64,000 nucleotides of DNA from Herbidospora daliensis (GCF_001570585.1 NZ_BBXF01000002.1:1763765-1827764); one strand, 5' to 3'. Positions 1-9,500 are shown, counted from the first letter of the stretch. Notes: generated by a model from the sequence alone, not told the origin. Translations and numbers: made by a program.

Positions 1-1550
1 GGGCGGAGGGCCGGGCGTGGGGCCGGGCGGGATTCCAGTTGGGCCTGGGTGCGTTTCGTCGAGCGGGCCGGGGGCGGGGGTTTCGTGGCGCCGAAGAACA
101 GGCCCAGGCAGCCGGCGAAGACCGCGAGGGCCAGTGATCCGAGGATGACGCTCGTGTAGCCCGGCATCGGCGCCTCCACCAGGGGGCGTTCGAGCAGGAC
201 CACCGTGACGGCGATGCCGATCGTGCCGCCCACCTGGCGGACGGACATCGTCGCGCCGACCGCGGTGGCGTAGCGCTCCGGGCCGGCGGTGAGGGCGGCG
301 GCGGCCGACGAGCCCGCGTTGAGCAGGCCGAAGCCGAGGCCCAGCGCGGCGTTCAGCGGCAACCACACCTGCAGGACGTCGAGCGGCCTGCCGGTGCCGA
401 TGACCAGTTGCAGGAGGCCGATGCAGCTTCCCGCGATGATGACCGCGCCGAGGTAGATGACCACGCGCGGGCCCCGGCGTTTGATCAGGCCGCCGGCGAT
501 GACGCTGCCGATGAGGACACCGGCCGCGTTGGGGGCGATGGCGGCGCCGATCAGCTCCGGGGACCGGAACATGGCCTGGCCGAGGAACAGCGGCATGATC
601 ACCAGGATCGGGAGGGAGACCAGGCCGTACAGGGCCGAGAGGGTTCCGGCGAGGGCGAAGCGGCCCTTGCGCCACAGACCGAGGTCGATGGCGGGGGCCT
701 TGTGGTAGGCCGAGCGGGCCATCGTCGCCAGCAGCATCAGCGTCCCCCCGGACACCGCGCCGATGACGTACGGGTCCCAGCCCCGGCGGGGGAACTGGAC
801 GATCGCCCAGGTGAGCATCGCGAGGGCGGCGCCCAGCAGGAGGCAGCCGATGATGTCGGGCACCGCGCCACGGGTGTGCGGCGGCCGGGGGAGCGTCATC
901 GACAGCGTCAGCAGGAGCAGGGTGAGGAACGCGCTGGGCACGAACAGCACGCGCCAGCCGATCTCCATGTTCTGGCTGAACCAGCCGCCGAGGGCGTACA
1001 TGAGCGTGCCGGCGACGCCGGTCGACGCGCTCCAGACGCCGATGGCGGCGGCTCTGCGGGTGGTGGGCACCGTCGCCAGCAGCATCGCCAGCGAGGCGGG
1101 GACCATCAGCGCGGCGCCGAGCCCCTGCGCGGCGCGGGCGGCGAGCAGCAGGCTCCACAGGGGCGTGATCACGGTGCAGAACGCCGCGATGGAGAACAGG
1201 GACAACCCGATGGTGAGCAGCCGCCGCGGGCCGAACACGTCGGCGAGCCGCCCCCCGACGGGCAGCAGCGCCGCGTACGGGAGGGCGAAGGCGGTCAGCA
1301 GCCACTGGGTGTCGATCGGTGACTTGGGCCCGAAGCCGCTCTCGGCGAGCTGCGGCACGCCGAGGGTGGCGGCGAGCGTGTCGGCCATGGTGATGCCCAT
1401 GATGCCGGCGCACACGATGACGGGCAGGTAGGTGGTCTTGCGCTTGTGCGAGGTGGGCGCCGGTCGTCCGCGCCCCTGGAGGCGGCGGGGCGGGTCGGTG
1501 AGCAACGGGGGAAGGCCGTCGTCACCGCGCCGCTGGGTGAGAACGCTCAT
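1..1550 (-). CDS. MFS drug-efflux-type transporter (DHA2 family), 3' end outside the window
   Basis: Reading the minus strand from ATG at 1550 gives at least 516 residues without a stop, so the gene runs off the left edge. The start is MSVLTQRRGDDGLPPLL, followed by a basic stretch (TSHKRKTTYLP) and many hydrophobic helices. The MFS signature GGRLADVFGPRR after the second helix, and an overall length above 500, suit the 14-helix EmrB/QacA (DHA2) family of proton-coupled exporters. The start codon overlaps the stop of the upstream chorismate-lyase-like gene (ATGA), so the two are translationally coupled. Substrate unknown; a small aromatic product of the upstream enzyme is a guess from context only. 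Confidence 0.85.
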   Translation of the reverse strand, partial: MSVLTQRRGDDGLPPLLTDPPRRLQGRGRPAPTSHKRKTTYLPVIVCAGIMGITMADTLAATLGVPQLAESGFGPKSPIDTQWLLTAFALPYAALLPVGGRLADVFGPRRLLTIGLSLFSIAAFCTVITPLWSLLLAARAAQGLGAALMVPASLAMLLATVPTTRRAAAIGVWSASTGVAGTLMYALGGWFSQNMEIGWRVLFVPSAFLTLLLLTLSMTLPRPPHTRGAVPDIIGCLLLGAALAMLTWAIVQFPRRGWDPYVIGAVSGGTLMLLATMARSAYHKAPAIDLGLWRKGRFALAGTLSALYGLVSLPILVIMPLFLGQAMFRSPELIGAAIAPNAAGVLIGSVIAGGLIKRRGPRVVIYLGAVIIAGSCIGLLQLVIGTGRPLDVLQVWLPLNAALGLGFGLLNAGSSAAAALTAGPERYATAVGATMSVRQVGGTIGIAVTVVLLERPLVEAPMPGYTSVILGSLALAVFAGCLGLFFGATKPPPPARSTKRTQAQLESRPAPRPALR

Positions 1551-2191
1551 TCGGCCGGCTTGCGGGCGGGGGTGGGTTGGGGGAGGGAGACCAGGGTGTC
1601 GCTGATGTACGTCTGCATCGCGGGTCCTCGGCGGGGGTGCGCTGGACGTTTCTTCGTGGGCCACGGCCGGGGGTCCTCCTCCAGGAGGGGGAGGTCCCTG
1701 ATGGGCGTCACGATCGCGGGGTGGAACTGCTCTTCCACGTGGAGGAATGGCCTGCCTCCAGCGAAGACGAGATACGAGCGGTAGACGCTGGGCCGGCCGA
1801 CCCCGCCCCATTCGCTCATCCGGCAGCCGGTCTCGGTGATGACGCGCCGTTGCTCGACGGCCCCCTGCAGCACCCGGCCGAGGGGGGTGCCTCCGCCGTC
1901 GACGATGCTGCGGGCGACCAGATGACTCGACGTCATGATCACCGTGTTGACCGAGATGGCCCTGCCGTCCGGGCGGACGAGTTGAGATTTGCGGACGACG
2001 AGAGGTGCGTCGCCCTCGCCGGCCACGAGCGCCTTGACGGCCGCGCGCGGTCGTACTTGCGAGGACGGCAGCCCCCGCTGGTCGAGCACACGGACGCGCA
2101 GCGGTACGCCGAGTAACGCGGAAAGCAATTGCGTCGTTGATCCGTCGTTGGTGAGGACCATTCGGGTCACGGCGTCGGCCGGGATGCTCAT
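1547..2191 (-). CDS. Chorismate pyruvate-lyase-like protein (UbiC/Rv2949c/UTRA fold)
   Basis: 214 residues. The order of features fits chorismate lyases: N-terminal TNDGSTTQLLSALLG (compare UbiC EEDSMTKRF), central basic VVRKSQLV, TPLGRVLQ, then GCRMSEWGG and YRSYLVFAGGRPFLHVEEQF near residues 120-160. Known members cleave chorismate to 4-hydroxybenzoate and pyruvate; Rv2949c supplies phenolic lipid synthesis. There is no N-terminal DNA-binding domain, so this is not a GntR/UTRA regulator. The ATG at 2191 follows a strong AAAGGAGG site, and the stop overlaps the MFS start. The C-terminal 45 residues are proline and arginine rich and probably disordered. Enzyme activity is inferred from fold resemblance. 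Confidence 0.6.
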   Translation of the reverse strand: MSIPADAVTRMVLTNDGSTTQLLSALLGVPLRVRVLDQRGLPSSQVRPRAAVKALVAGEGDAPLVVRKSQLVRPDGRAISVNTVIMTSSHLVARSIVDGGGTPLGRVLQGAVEQRRVITETGCRMSEWGGVGRPSVYRSYLVFAGGRPFLHVEEQFHPAIVTPIRDLPLLEEDPRPWPTKKRPAHPRRGPAMQTYISDTLVSLPQPTPARKPAE

Positions 2192-2355
2192 ATGACCCTC
2201 CTTTCGCGTTCTGACAAACTATCTGACACAAGTTGAGATCTTAATTACTTTCTACACTTTCGCAATAGGTTCGGATTTCGGTCACTCTTGCACTGTCGCG
2301 TTCCAGCACGTCGTCACTGCAGGTCTGGGTATCGGTCGTGCTGTAAGACTTCTTG

Positions 2356-2457
2356 TCAAATTCCTTTACAGAAATGCGAGTGACCGATGTTGCGTGAGTC
2401 CGGATTGCCCTGGTATGGGGTGTGATGTCCCGTAAAAGGATCACGGCAGATATGCAT
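2356..2457 (-). CDS. Possible 33-residue peptide
   Basis: The ATG at 2457 lies five bases after GGAGG, a stronger ribosome site than most genes here. The frame encodes a peptide starting MHICRDPFTGHHTPYQG and ending HSHFCKGI, with Cys at positions 4 and 30 and five His. It lies 165 bp upstream of, and on the same strand as, the chorismate-lyase-like gene. It could be a leader peptide or a precursor peptide, or a chance frame: codon use is not GC-rich at third positions and no family is recognised. Confidence 0.22.
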   Translation of the reverse strand: MHICRDPFTGHHTPYQGNPDSRNIGHSHFCKGI

Positions 2458-2480
2458 TTCCCCCTCCGTCACAATTCTTC

Positions 2481-2498
2481 TTGACATCGGCCTGTCAA
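2481..2498. promoter_or_regulatory. TTGACA-N6-TGTCAA dyad, likely overlapping divergent -35 elements
   Basis: The 18 bp TTGACATCGGCCTGTCAA is a perfect inverted repeat with 6 bp arms. Each arm is an ideal -35 hexamer pointing outward, one toward the ATP-grasp gene and one toward the chorismate-lyase-like operon. No -10 match is convincing on either side, so it may equally be an operator. Confidence 0.4.
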
Positions 2499-2559
2499 TA
2501 CTTCCAACATCATTTGCATCAAGTCCGCGCGAACCCTCCTTCGTAAAGGCGGCAGTCAA

Positions 2560-5073
2560 GTGAACGTGCAATACCTGTTCGTTATGAACGGCGAAAGGGA
2601 CGGACTGACCAGGCGTCGCGTCGTGAACGGCCGGGCGCTCGCCCGCCGGGTTCCCTGGCCGCACCGCGGCGGCGCGCGCATCCCCACCCCCCACCGCGGC
2701 ACCGTGGCCCTGGTGGGCGCCGGCGGCTCCGAGGACACCGCGTCGCTGCTGGCCCAGGTCCGCCGGGGCGGCTTCGACGTCGTGCTCGTCGACACCGACG
2801 ACGTCTCCGCCGGCCGCTCCGGCCACACCGACCGCCTGAGGGTCCCGGCCATGACCCCCTCAGCGGTCGCCGCCGCCGTCGAGGGCTTCTCCCGCCGGGT
2901 CGACGGCGTCATCTGCTGGGAGCCGCGCTACCAGGAGGTCGCGGCGGCTGCTGCTGTACGGCTCGGCCTGCCGTCGTTCGGGGAGACCGCCGCCATCGGC
3001 AGCGCCGACCCCGTCAGCACCCAGGTCCTGCTCGCCGCCGGGGGCATGCGCACCCCGCGGTCGATCCTCGCCGTCTCACCCGAAGAGGCCGACCGGGCCG
3101 CCCAGCTCATCGGCTGCCCCGTCCTGTTCGTCGCCCGGACCCCCGGAGGGAACCTGTCCAGGCGCCGAGTGGACGATCTCGCCGGCATCCCCGCCGGATT
3201 CGCCGGCGCCCAGGCCGCCACCGGCGACAGCGGCGCCGTTCTCGTGGAGGAGGTTCCGGTGGGCGCACCGGTGACAGTGGAATGCTGGGTCCGTTCGGGC
3301 GCGCCGATCGCCGTCGCGGTGATCCGCCGCTTCGGCGAGTACGACATCGTCGACGCCGCCGACCCGCTGCTCGACGACGGCGACGTGGGCGCGGTCATCG
3401 CGACCGCCGTGTCGTCGGTCGGCGTCCAGGACGGGCACTGCGGCGTCAGCCTGCTGCTCTCCGACGACGCGGCCCTCGTGACCGGCCTGCGGCCGGGGCC
3501 GCCCGACCCGCTGCTGTGCCACGTGGTCGAACTGGTCACCGGGGTCAACCTCCCCGCCGCCGCCGCGGCCATCAGCTGCGGCCGCGAACCGGAGGCCACC
3601 CGCCACCGCCACCGCCGCGCCGCGATCGTCACCCCGGTCGACATCCGCGCCCCCCGCCTGGCCGACCTAGAAGACGACCTGCCGTACGCGGGCTGGCTGG
3701 AGCGCTACGAGCCCGGCGGCCGGGCCGTCGTCACGGGCCGCAACCCCCGCGAGTGCGCCCTGCGCGCCGCCCACCTGAGGGCCGCCCACCTGCGCGCCGC
3801 CCACCTGTACATCCCGGCCGAGTGGCCCTTCCTGCCGCCGTCGATCCAGCGCATCCGCGAACCGGAACCGGTCTTCGACCTCCAGCCGACCCTCCCGCCG
3901 AACCTGACCGCCACATCCGAATCGGCCCAGCTCACAGCCTCCCAGCCGGCCCAGCTCCCGGCCCCCCAGACGCCTCGGATCCCGGCCCCCCAGCACCCCG
4001 CCCTCCCGCCGATGCCGACCCCGGCCCCTCAGCCGGCAGCCCAGACTTCGGCCCCCCAGCCGGTAGCGCAGACCCCGGCCCCTCAACTAGCAGCGCAGAC
4101 CCCGGCCCCGCAGCCGGTGGCCCAGACGGCCGCGCCTCAGCCGACCGCGCAGCCCGCGCGGACCGCGATTCCGCAGCCGAGGCCCGCCGCGCCGATGCAC
4201 ACGACGTCGCAGCCGCTGCCGGCCTCCGGGCCGCACTCCACACCCGGGCCGCTGCCCGCGTCGAGGCCCTACTCGACGCCGCTGCCGGTGCAGACCGCCG
4301 CGTCTCAGTACATCCCGCCGCTGCCGTCGGTCCCGGGAGCGCACACTCGGCCCGGCCCGCTGCCCAACCCGATGCCGATCCCCACCCAGGCCCCCGCACC
4401 GCCGGCTCCTACCCAGGCTGCTGCGCCCCTGCCCTCCACCCCGGCCGCCGCGCCGCCGCCGGCCGCCCAGGCCGCCGCGCCGCCGCCTTCCTCAAACGCC
4501 GCGCCGTTGCCATCGTCCGGAAAGGCTGCGCCGTTGCCGCTCTCCGCCCAGGCTGCCGCGCCGCTACTGCCCTCCCAGGCTGCTGCGTCGCTGCCGCCGT
4601 CATCCAAGGCCGCGCCCCTGCCGCCGTCGGCTCAGGCACCGAGGTCGACGCCCGAACGGCCCATATCGGTGCGCCCGGGTGAACTGCCCGTGGAGAGTGC
4701 CGCGCGACAGGCCGTGCTCGGGGCGGCCGCCAAGGATGCGGCCGCCAAGGATGCGGCGGCGCAGAACAAGGCGATCCAGAACGGGATGGCTCAGAACAAG
4801 GCGATCCAGAACGGGATGGCTCAGAACGGGGCAGCCCAAAACGGGGCGGCTCAGAACGGGGCGGCTCAGAACGGGGCAGCTCAGAACGAGGCGGCCCCGA
4901 ACGGGGTGGAGCAGGATCGGGCGGAGCCGTTGCCTGCGCTGACGCCCTTCACCACGCCGCTGCCCCCGGCCCCCGCGCCGCAGCCCGCGCCGGAGAGTGA
5001 ACCCGAGGAGGCGCCCGAGAAGGCCGGTGGCAGGCCGGTCATGCCGCCCAGCATGGCGAAGGCCGTTCGGTGA
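2560..5073 (+). CDS. Degenerate ATP-grasp protein with long Pro/Ala/Gln-rich C-terminal tail
   Basis: 837 residues from GTG at 2560. Residues about 47-350 resemble a carboxylate-amine ligase ATP-grasp: a nucleotide-fold start (GTVALVGAGG), a lid-like VLVEEVPVGAPVTVECWVR, and a C-terminal core ending in VVELVTGVNLPAAAAA. Key residues seem lost: where active enzymes carry E-x-N there is VTGLRPGPPD, and the lysine strand reads PVLFVART. This may be a pseudoenzyme or scaffold. RAAHL is repeated three times near residue 402. After about residue 425 the chain is Pro/Ala/Gln/Ser rich, then AQNG repeats (about 735-780). The stop overlaps the GTG start of the acyltransferase. Substrate unknown. Confidence 0.6.
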   Translation: MNVQYLFVMNGERDGLTRRRVVNGRALARRVPWPHRGGARIPTPHRGTVALVGAGGSEDTASLLAQVRRGGFDVVLVDTDDVSAGRSGHTDRLRVPAMTPSAVAAAVEGFSRRVDGVICWEPRYQEVAAAAAVRLGLPSFGETAAIGSADPVSTQVLLAAGGMRTPRSILAVSPEEADRAAQLIGCPVLFVARTPGGNLSRRRVDDLAGIPAGFAGAQAATGDSGAVLVEEVPVGAPVTVECWVRSGAPIAVAVIRRFGEYDIVDAADPLLDDGDVGAVIATAVSSVGVQDGHCGVSLLLSDDAALVTGLRPGPPDPLLCHVVELVTGVNLPAAAAAISCGREPEATRHRHRRAAIVTPVDIRAPRLADLEDDLPYAGWLERYEPGGRAVVTGRNPRECALRAAHLRAAHLRAAHLYIPAEWPFLPPSIQRIREPEPVFDLQPTLPPNLTATSESAQLTASQPAQLPAPQTPRIPAPQHPALPPMPTPAPQPAAQTSAPQPVAQTPAPQLAAQTPAPQPVAQTAAPQPTAQPARTAIPQPRPAAPMHTTSQPLPASGPHSTPGPLPASRPYSTPLPVQTAASQYIPPLPSVPGAHTRPGPLPNPMPIPTQAPAPPAPTQAAAPLPSTPAAAPPPAAQAAAPPPSSNAAPLPSSGKAAPLPLSAQAAAPLLPSQAAASLPPSSKAAPLPPSAQAPRSTPERPISVRPGELPVESAARQAVLGAAAKDAAAKDAAAQNKAIQNGMAQNKAIQNGMAQNGAAQNGAAQNGAAQNGAAQNEAAPNGVEQDRAEPLPALTPFTTPLPPAPAPQPAPESEPEEAPEKAGGRPVMPPSMAKAVR
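3763..3807 (+). repeat. Three tandem 15-bp in-frame repeats (RAAHL)3
   Basis: Three consecutive copies of a 15-bp unit encode RAAHL-RAAHL-RAAHL inside the ATP-grasp gene, with only one or two base differences between units. It looks like recent replication slippage within a helix near the end of the folded domain. Confidence 0.8.
4720..4900 (+). repeat. Tandem AAKD / IQNGMAQN / AAQNG coding repeats
   Basis: The tail of the ATP-grasp gene has nested short repeats: AAKD twice, a 30-bp unit for NKAIQNGMAQ twice, then several 12-bp units for AAQNG-type sequence. Bases are nearly identical between copies, so unit number is expected to vary between strains. Confidence 0.8.
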
Positions 5074-6290
5074 GGGCCGGTACGGCGGCCGTCTCCTTCT
5101 ACGAGGACGCGCCGAAGAAGGCGGGTGTCGAGGAGGTCCGGCTGACCACGGCGCCCCTGAGGTCTGCTCCGGCGCGGTGGGACGAGCTCGCCCCCCGTAC
5201 CGCTGCCGGGTTCTTCAACGGCCGGGCGTGGCACCAGGCGCACGCCGATCCTGACGCGGCGGCCTGGCACGGGGTGGTCCTCGGCTGGGTGGGCGGTGCG
5301 GGGCGGCCGTCGCTGCGGACCGTGGTGCCGGTCAGCCACTACGACCGGGCGCCCGCCCGGCCGATGCTCGACCCGGCCCGGCTGTTCGGGTCGATGTTGC
5401 GGGGCGGGCGGCTGCGCACACCCGAGGCGTGGGGGCGGGTGACGCTCATCGGCGCGACGGCCGGATACCGCACGGTCCCGGTCTGCCACCCGGACGACGA
5501 GCACCTGTGGGCGCGGGCCGTCCAGTACGCCATGCCCGACGACGGCAGCGCCGCCGTGCTCTACCTCGACGGGCCGACGGCCGGCCGGCTGACCCGCTAC
5601 TTCCCGCGCGCGCCCCTCATCCTGACCCACGCGCGGACGGTCATGCGGATCCAGGGCGCCACGTTCGAGGAGCACCTGGGCGCGTTGCAACGGTCGAGCC
5701 GGACGCTGGCCCGGCGCGAGGAGCGGGTGTTCGCCGACGGCGCGCGGGTCGTCAAGGTGCTGCCGCTGACGGCGGCCCTGCTGCCCGACCTGGCCCGGGT
5801 GCACCCCACGGCCAAGGAGGCGACCTCGGCCGAGCGGGAGCTGCGCCGCTACCTCGCCTCGCCGCTGGCCGGTTCGGCCCACGTGATCCTCTGCACGCAC
5901 AACGGCGCCACGATCGGCTACCGGCTGGTCTTCCAGCACGGCGACGGCCTGGTCGCCCACCGCATCACGCTCGACCCCCGGCGCACCGGCCACTACGCCG
6001 AGCAGCCGGTCCTGCAGTCGCACGCCCCGGTCCGCATGGGCCTGGCCCGCCACCTCCAGGAGATCGACTTCGGCGTCGGCGGGTTCAGCGACAAGCTGCG
6101 GCGCGGCGCGCGGCTGCTCCCGTTGTGGTCGCTGCTGCTGCGCCCGCCGCTCGGCTGGACGGCCCGGCACACCCGCGAGGTCAACCGCAGGCGCGCCGGG
6201 GAGCTGTTCGACGCGTACGCGCAGGACATGGACGTCGACGACCTGGCCCTGCTCCGGCTCATCGCTCAGACCGGCATGTTCGCCGCCTAG
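5070..6290 (+). CDS. GNAT/FemAB-like (BioF2-type) acyltransferase
   Basis: 406 residues. The GTG start overlaps the stop of the ATP-grasp gene (GTGA). The C-terminal half has the pattern of the acetyltransferase_6 (BioF2/FemX-like) fold: FEEHLGALQRSSRTLARREERVF, AHVILCTHNGATIGYRLVFQHG, then IDFGVGGFSDKLRRGA near residue 335. Such proteins transfer acyl or aminoacyl groups and often sit in cell-envelope or natural-product loci. There is no signal peptide or membrane helix, so it should be cytoplasmic. Coupling to the ATP-grasp-like protein suggests a joint amide-forming or modifying function; the product is unknown. Confidence 0.65.
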   Translation: MRAGTAAVSFYEDAPKKAGVEEVRLTTAPLRSAPARWDELAPRTAAGFFNGRAWHQAHADPDAAAWHGVVLGWVGGAGRPSLRTVVPVSHYDRAPARPMLDPARLFGSMLRGGRLRTPEAWGRVTLIGATAGYRTVPVCHPDDEHLWARAVQYAMPDDGSAAVLYLDGPTAGRLTRYFPRAPLILTHARTVMRIQGATFEEHLGALQRSSRTLARREERVFADGARVVKVLPLTAALLPDLARVHPTAKEATSAERELRRYLASPLAGSAHVILCTHNGATIGYRLVFQHGDGLVAHRITLDPRRTGHYAEQPVLQSHAPVRMGLARHLQEIDFGVGGFSDKLRRGARLLPLWSLLLRPPLGWTARHTREVNRRRAGELFDAYAQDMDVDDLALLRLIAQTGMFAA

Positions 6291-6298
6291 GGGGAACC

Positions 6299-6550
6299 AT
6301 GACGCACTCGATCTTCAGCCCGTTCGAGGACGAACGCGCCGAACGCGCGGGCCGGCGTCCCTACGCCGACCCGGACTCCATCACCACCCTGGTCGACTCC
6401 TTCCGCCTGACGGCCTCCGACGACGACGTACGGGAGCTGTTCGACCAGCTCAACTTCCATCTGGTCGCGGTGGAGCAGCTGCTCACGTCCTGGTATGCCC
6501 GCAAGCACCCGGGGCGGCCGCTGCCGCTGCCGCGCCGACCAACGCCGTGA
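6299..6550 (+). CDS. Small acidic protein of unknown function (83 aa)
   Basis: ATG at 6299 lies eight bases after the acyltransferase stop, with GGGGAA as a ribosome site. The protein begins MTHSIFSPFEDERAERAG and contains a predicted helix VRELFDQLNFHLVAVEQLL, then a basic Pro-rich end. It belongs to the ATP-grasp/acyltransferase set by spacing and direction. Its last 68 bp overlap the 3' end of the opposite-strand transposase-derived gene. No family recognised; it could be an adaptor or carrier-like partner, but no phosphopantetheine DSL motif is seen. Confidence 0.6.
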   Translation: MTHSIFSPFEDERAERAGRRPYADPDSITTLVDSFRLTASDDDVRELFDQLNFHLVAVEQLLTSWYARKHPGRPLPLPRRPTP

Positions 6551-9500
6551 CCGTGCGGGAGTCGGTGCCCGCGCAGACGGCCAGCACGGCCGGGTCGCCG
6601 ACTCCGCCCGCCCAGGCCGCCCGCACGGCCGCGTCGCGGGCGACGGTGGCCAGCGCCTCGGCGTGAGCGGCCTCGGCGACGGCGCGGAGCCGGCCGGCCA
6701 CCTGGTCGAGCAGCGGACGGCAGGCCCGCGCCAGGCCCGCCGTCCGCCGGTCCAGTTCGGCCCGGCTCGCCGCGAGGGCGGCCAGGGCCGTCTCGCGGGT
6801 GGGGTCGGGCCGCAGCCGCCGGACCCGGGCCTGGGTCATCCCGCCCGTTTCGGCGAGCAGCCCGACGACGTTGACCCCGGCGCCGAGCGCCGCGCGGACC
6901 TCGTCGTCGCGGGCCGTCCGCGCCGCGCCGAGCCGGACCGCGGCGCGGGCCACCTCGGCGAGCGCGCCCCCGGCGGGTGCGCGCGGCGGCAGCAGCAGGT
7001 CGGCGCCGAGCCCTTCGAGGATCCGGGCCAGGGTGTACGGGCTGATCCGCGCCACCTCGCACATCGTCGTCACCGTGCGGTGCCCCTCGCGCCAGGCGCG
7101 GCGGACGGCGTCGCCGTGCTCCTCCCGCCGGGCCCGGAGGGCGGCGGCCGAGGCGGCGATGCGGGCCAGCGAGGCGGCCTCCTGGGCCCGCGCCCGCAGC
7201 CGCACCTCCCGCCGGAGCGCCCTGACCCGCCCCTCGGGCAGCCCGCTGACCCGCATGAGGACGGCCAGGCTCGTCACCCCGGTCCGCACGCACGCGCGCA
7301 GCGCCTCCACGAGCTCCCGGTCGAGCGGTTCCGACTCGAAGGGGATCTCGTGCTCCGGCAGCCCCGTCCAGGCGGCGACGAGCGCGGCGTCGCGGGCCCC
7401 GGCCGCGCGCAGGGCGGTCAGCGCCGCCCGCAGCGCCTCCTGCGCGGCGTCACTCGCCGCGTGGGCCACGGCGAGTTCGGCCGACGCGGCGCGCACGGCG
7501 TCCAGGAGATGCCCTGAGCGCGCCCCGTGGACGGCCAGCCGCCGCGAGCGGCGCGCGTGGGTGCGGCACTGGTCGCCCATGACGGCGCGGTTGCCGCACC
7601 CGGTCGGCCAGACGCACAGGTAGGGCACCCCGGCCGCGACGACCAGGACCGGCCGCCGGGCCAGCGCGGCGGCCAGCTCCTTCGACTTCCACCCGCCCTC
7701 GTCGCCGGCGACCAGGCAGAGCGGCCCGCCCGTCTCGTCGAGCAGCAGTTCGGCGAAGGAGACGAGCGTGGTCGCGCGCATCCGCCCCCGGTAGCGGGCC
7801 TGCGGATACCAGGCGAAGCGGGTCTCCCCGGCGCGGTCGAGCGCGACCAGGAGGCTCAGGTCGCCCCCGAGCCGCGCCTCGGCGACGAACCGGACGGCCG
7901 CGCCGGCGCCCGCGTGCGCGAGGTGGAGCGGCAGCGTCTCGTGCTCCCAGGGGCCGGGCTCGACCGACGGGAAGTCCTCCGGCCACAGTCCCTCCTCGCG
8001 CAGCACGGCGACGGCGCGGTCGGCGTCCACGGGCCGGCCGTAGGCGCGGCTCAGCAGGGCGGTGAGGGTCCGCATGGTCAGCAGGGCGGGCGGGCCCGCC
8101 AGGACGAGCTCGCGCAACCGGCCTCCCGCCGACAGGGGCTGCTTCCGGGCGCGTTCCCGGGCGGCGGCGATCCGCACCTGGCGGTCGGCCGTCCCGATGG
8201 GGCCGCGCGGGGGGTGTTCCATCTCCAGCGACGCGGTCGCGTCGGGGGCGGGGCCGCGGCCCAGATGGAAGTGGCGGCGGCAGAGCGCCTGGACGGGGTC
8301 GCGTTCGGGCACCCGCCAGACGCGTTCGCCGCAGCCGTCGGCCCACGTGCAGTAGAAGGCGTCGCCGACCGTCGTGGCGGTGGCGTCGAGGTCGCGGGAG
8401 CGCCAGCCGGAGTCGTCGGTGACGACCAGGCACAACGGCTCTTCGACGTCGTGGCGCAGCCGCCGGGTGAAGTCGGCCAGCGTGGTGGCGCGCATGCGGC
8501 CCTGGTAGCGGGCCTCCTCGTACCAGGCGAAGCGGCGTTCCCCGGCGGGGGAGACGGCCAGCAGGAGCGTGCGCCCGCCGGGCAGCGGCACCTCCTGGAC
8601 GAAGCGCACGACCGCGTCCGGCCCCGCGTCGGCCTGGAACAGCGGCAGCACGTCGTGGCACCAGCGGCCTACAGCGGGTGACGACGGCGGCAGCGCGGGC
8701 GGCAGCGGCCCCTCGGGCCACAGGTTCTGCGCTGACAGCAGGACTTCGGCGTCGCCGGTACTGACCGGATGACCGAAAAGAGCGCCCAGCCGGTGGGCCA
8801 GGCGCTCCATCGTCCACAGGCCGCCGGACGGCCCGCCGAGCACGGCGGGCCGCAGGTCGGGCGCCGAGGCGGTGGCCGGCGCGGGCGCAGGGCGGACCTC
8901 GCGGGCGTCGCCGCCGCCGCGCACCCAGACGGTCAGCGGCAGCGTGGCCAGGCCGCGCGCGCACTCGTCGAGCTCGAAGACGGGATGACCGGCCGTGATG
9001 AGGCAGGTGGCCCGGCCGGTTTCGGCGACCAGCCCGGCGGCGAAGTCGAGGAACGTGGCCGCGCTCGCGGGCCCCGAATAGGCGCGGAACAACAGCGGCC
9101 CGCCCGGGATCAGCGCGTAGGCGAGATGGAAGCCGAAAGGCGCGGCGGGCACGGAGGAACGGGGCAGCAGCGCGCCGACGTCGACGAGTCCCCCGCGCAT
9201 CAGAAGCGCGTCCTGTTCCCGTGCTTTCTCTTTTATGTACGCGTAACGCTGTTTCCACAAACGGGCCGAACCGTCGGGCCACGTGACGAGAGAGTGCCGC
9301 GGCCATAAACCGAGTGAACGCAGCAGACGCCCGATGCTGGTGAGCGTCAGCGAGACGCCGTGGTCACGCGAGACGAGCTCGTTTACGAGTTCCCGCGTCC
9401 ACAACCGTCCTGTCAAGCCCGCTGACTCCGGGCCGGCCAGCAGCGCGACCGCCAGGTCGTGCAGCCCGTCGGGCGACAGCGCCGACGGCCGCCCCTGCAG

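Larger units (their letters stand above)
2192..2559. other. AT-rich divergent intergenic region (368 bp)
   Basis: Base composition falls to roughly half AT, unlike the flanking genes. It separates the minus-strand chorismate-lyase/MFS pair from the plus-strand ATP-grasp set. It holds a TTGACA/TGTCAA dyad (2481-2498), a possible short minus-strand ORF with a good ribosome site (2356-2457), an overlapping 67-codon minus frame (2241-2444), and two direct TGTCAG motifs about 12 bp apart at about 2211-2228 just upstream of the chorismate-lyase-like gene. Most likely a promoter region for both directions with a long leader. Confidence 0.6.

Noticed and set aside
408-1431. Plus-strand frames over the first MFS gene
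   Set aside because: The minus strand encodes a well-formed transporter over the same bases; the plus frames are compositionally biased shadows.
1547-2191. GntR/UTRA transcription regulator
   Set aside because: There is no DNA-binding domain; the protein starts directly in the chorismate-lyase-like fold.
2241-2444. 67-codon minus-strand ORF upstream of the chorismate-lyase-like gene
   Set aside because: Start is GTG with the nearest ribosome-site sequence 15 bases away and overlapping the better-placed 33-codon ORF; third-position GC is near 55%. Kept only as a note in the intergenic entry.
4720-4900. CRISPR-like or regulatory repeat array
   Set aside because: Repeats are in frame, very short and encode AQNG-type protein sequence; no spacers.
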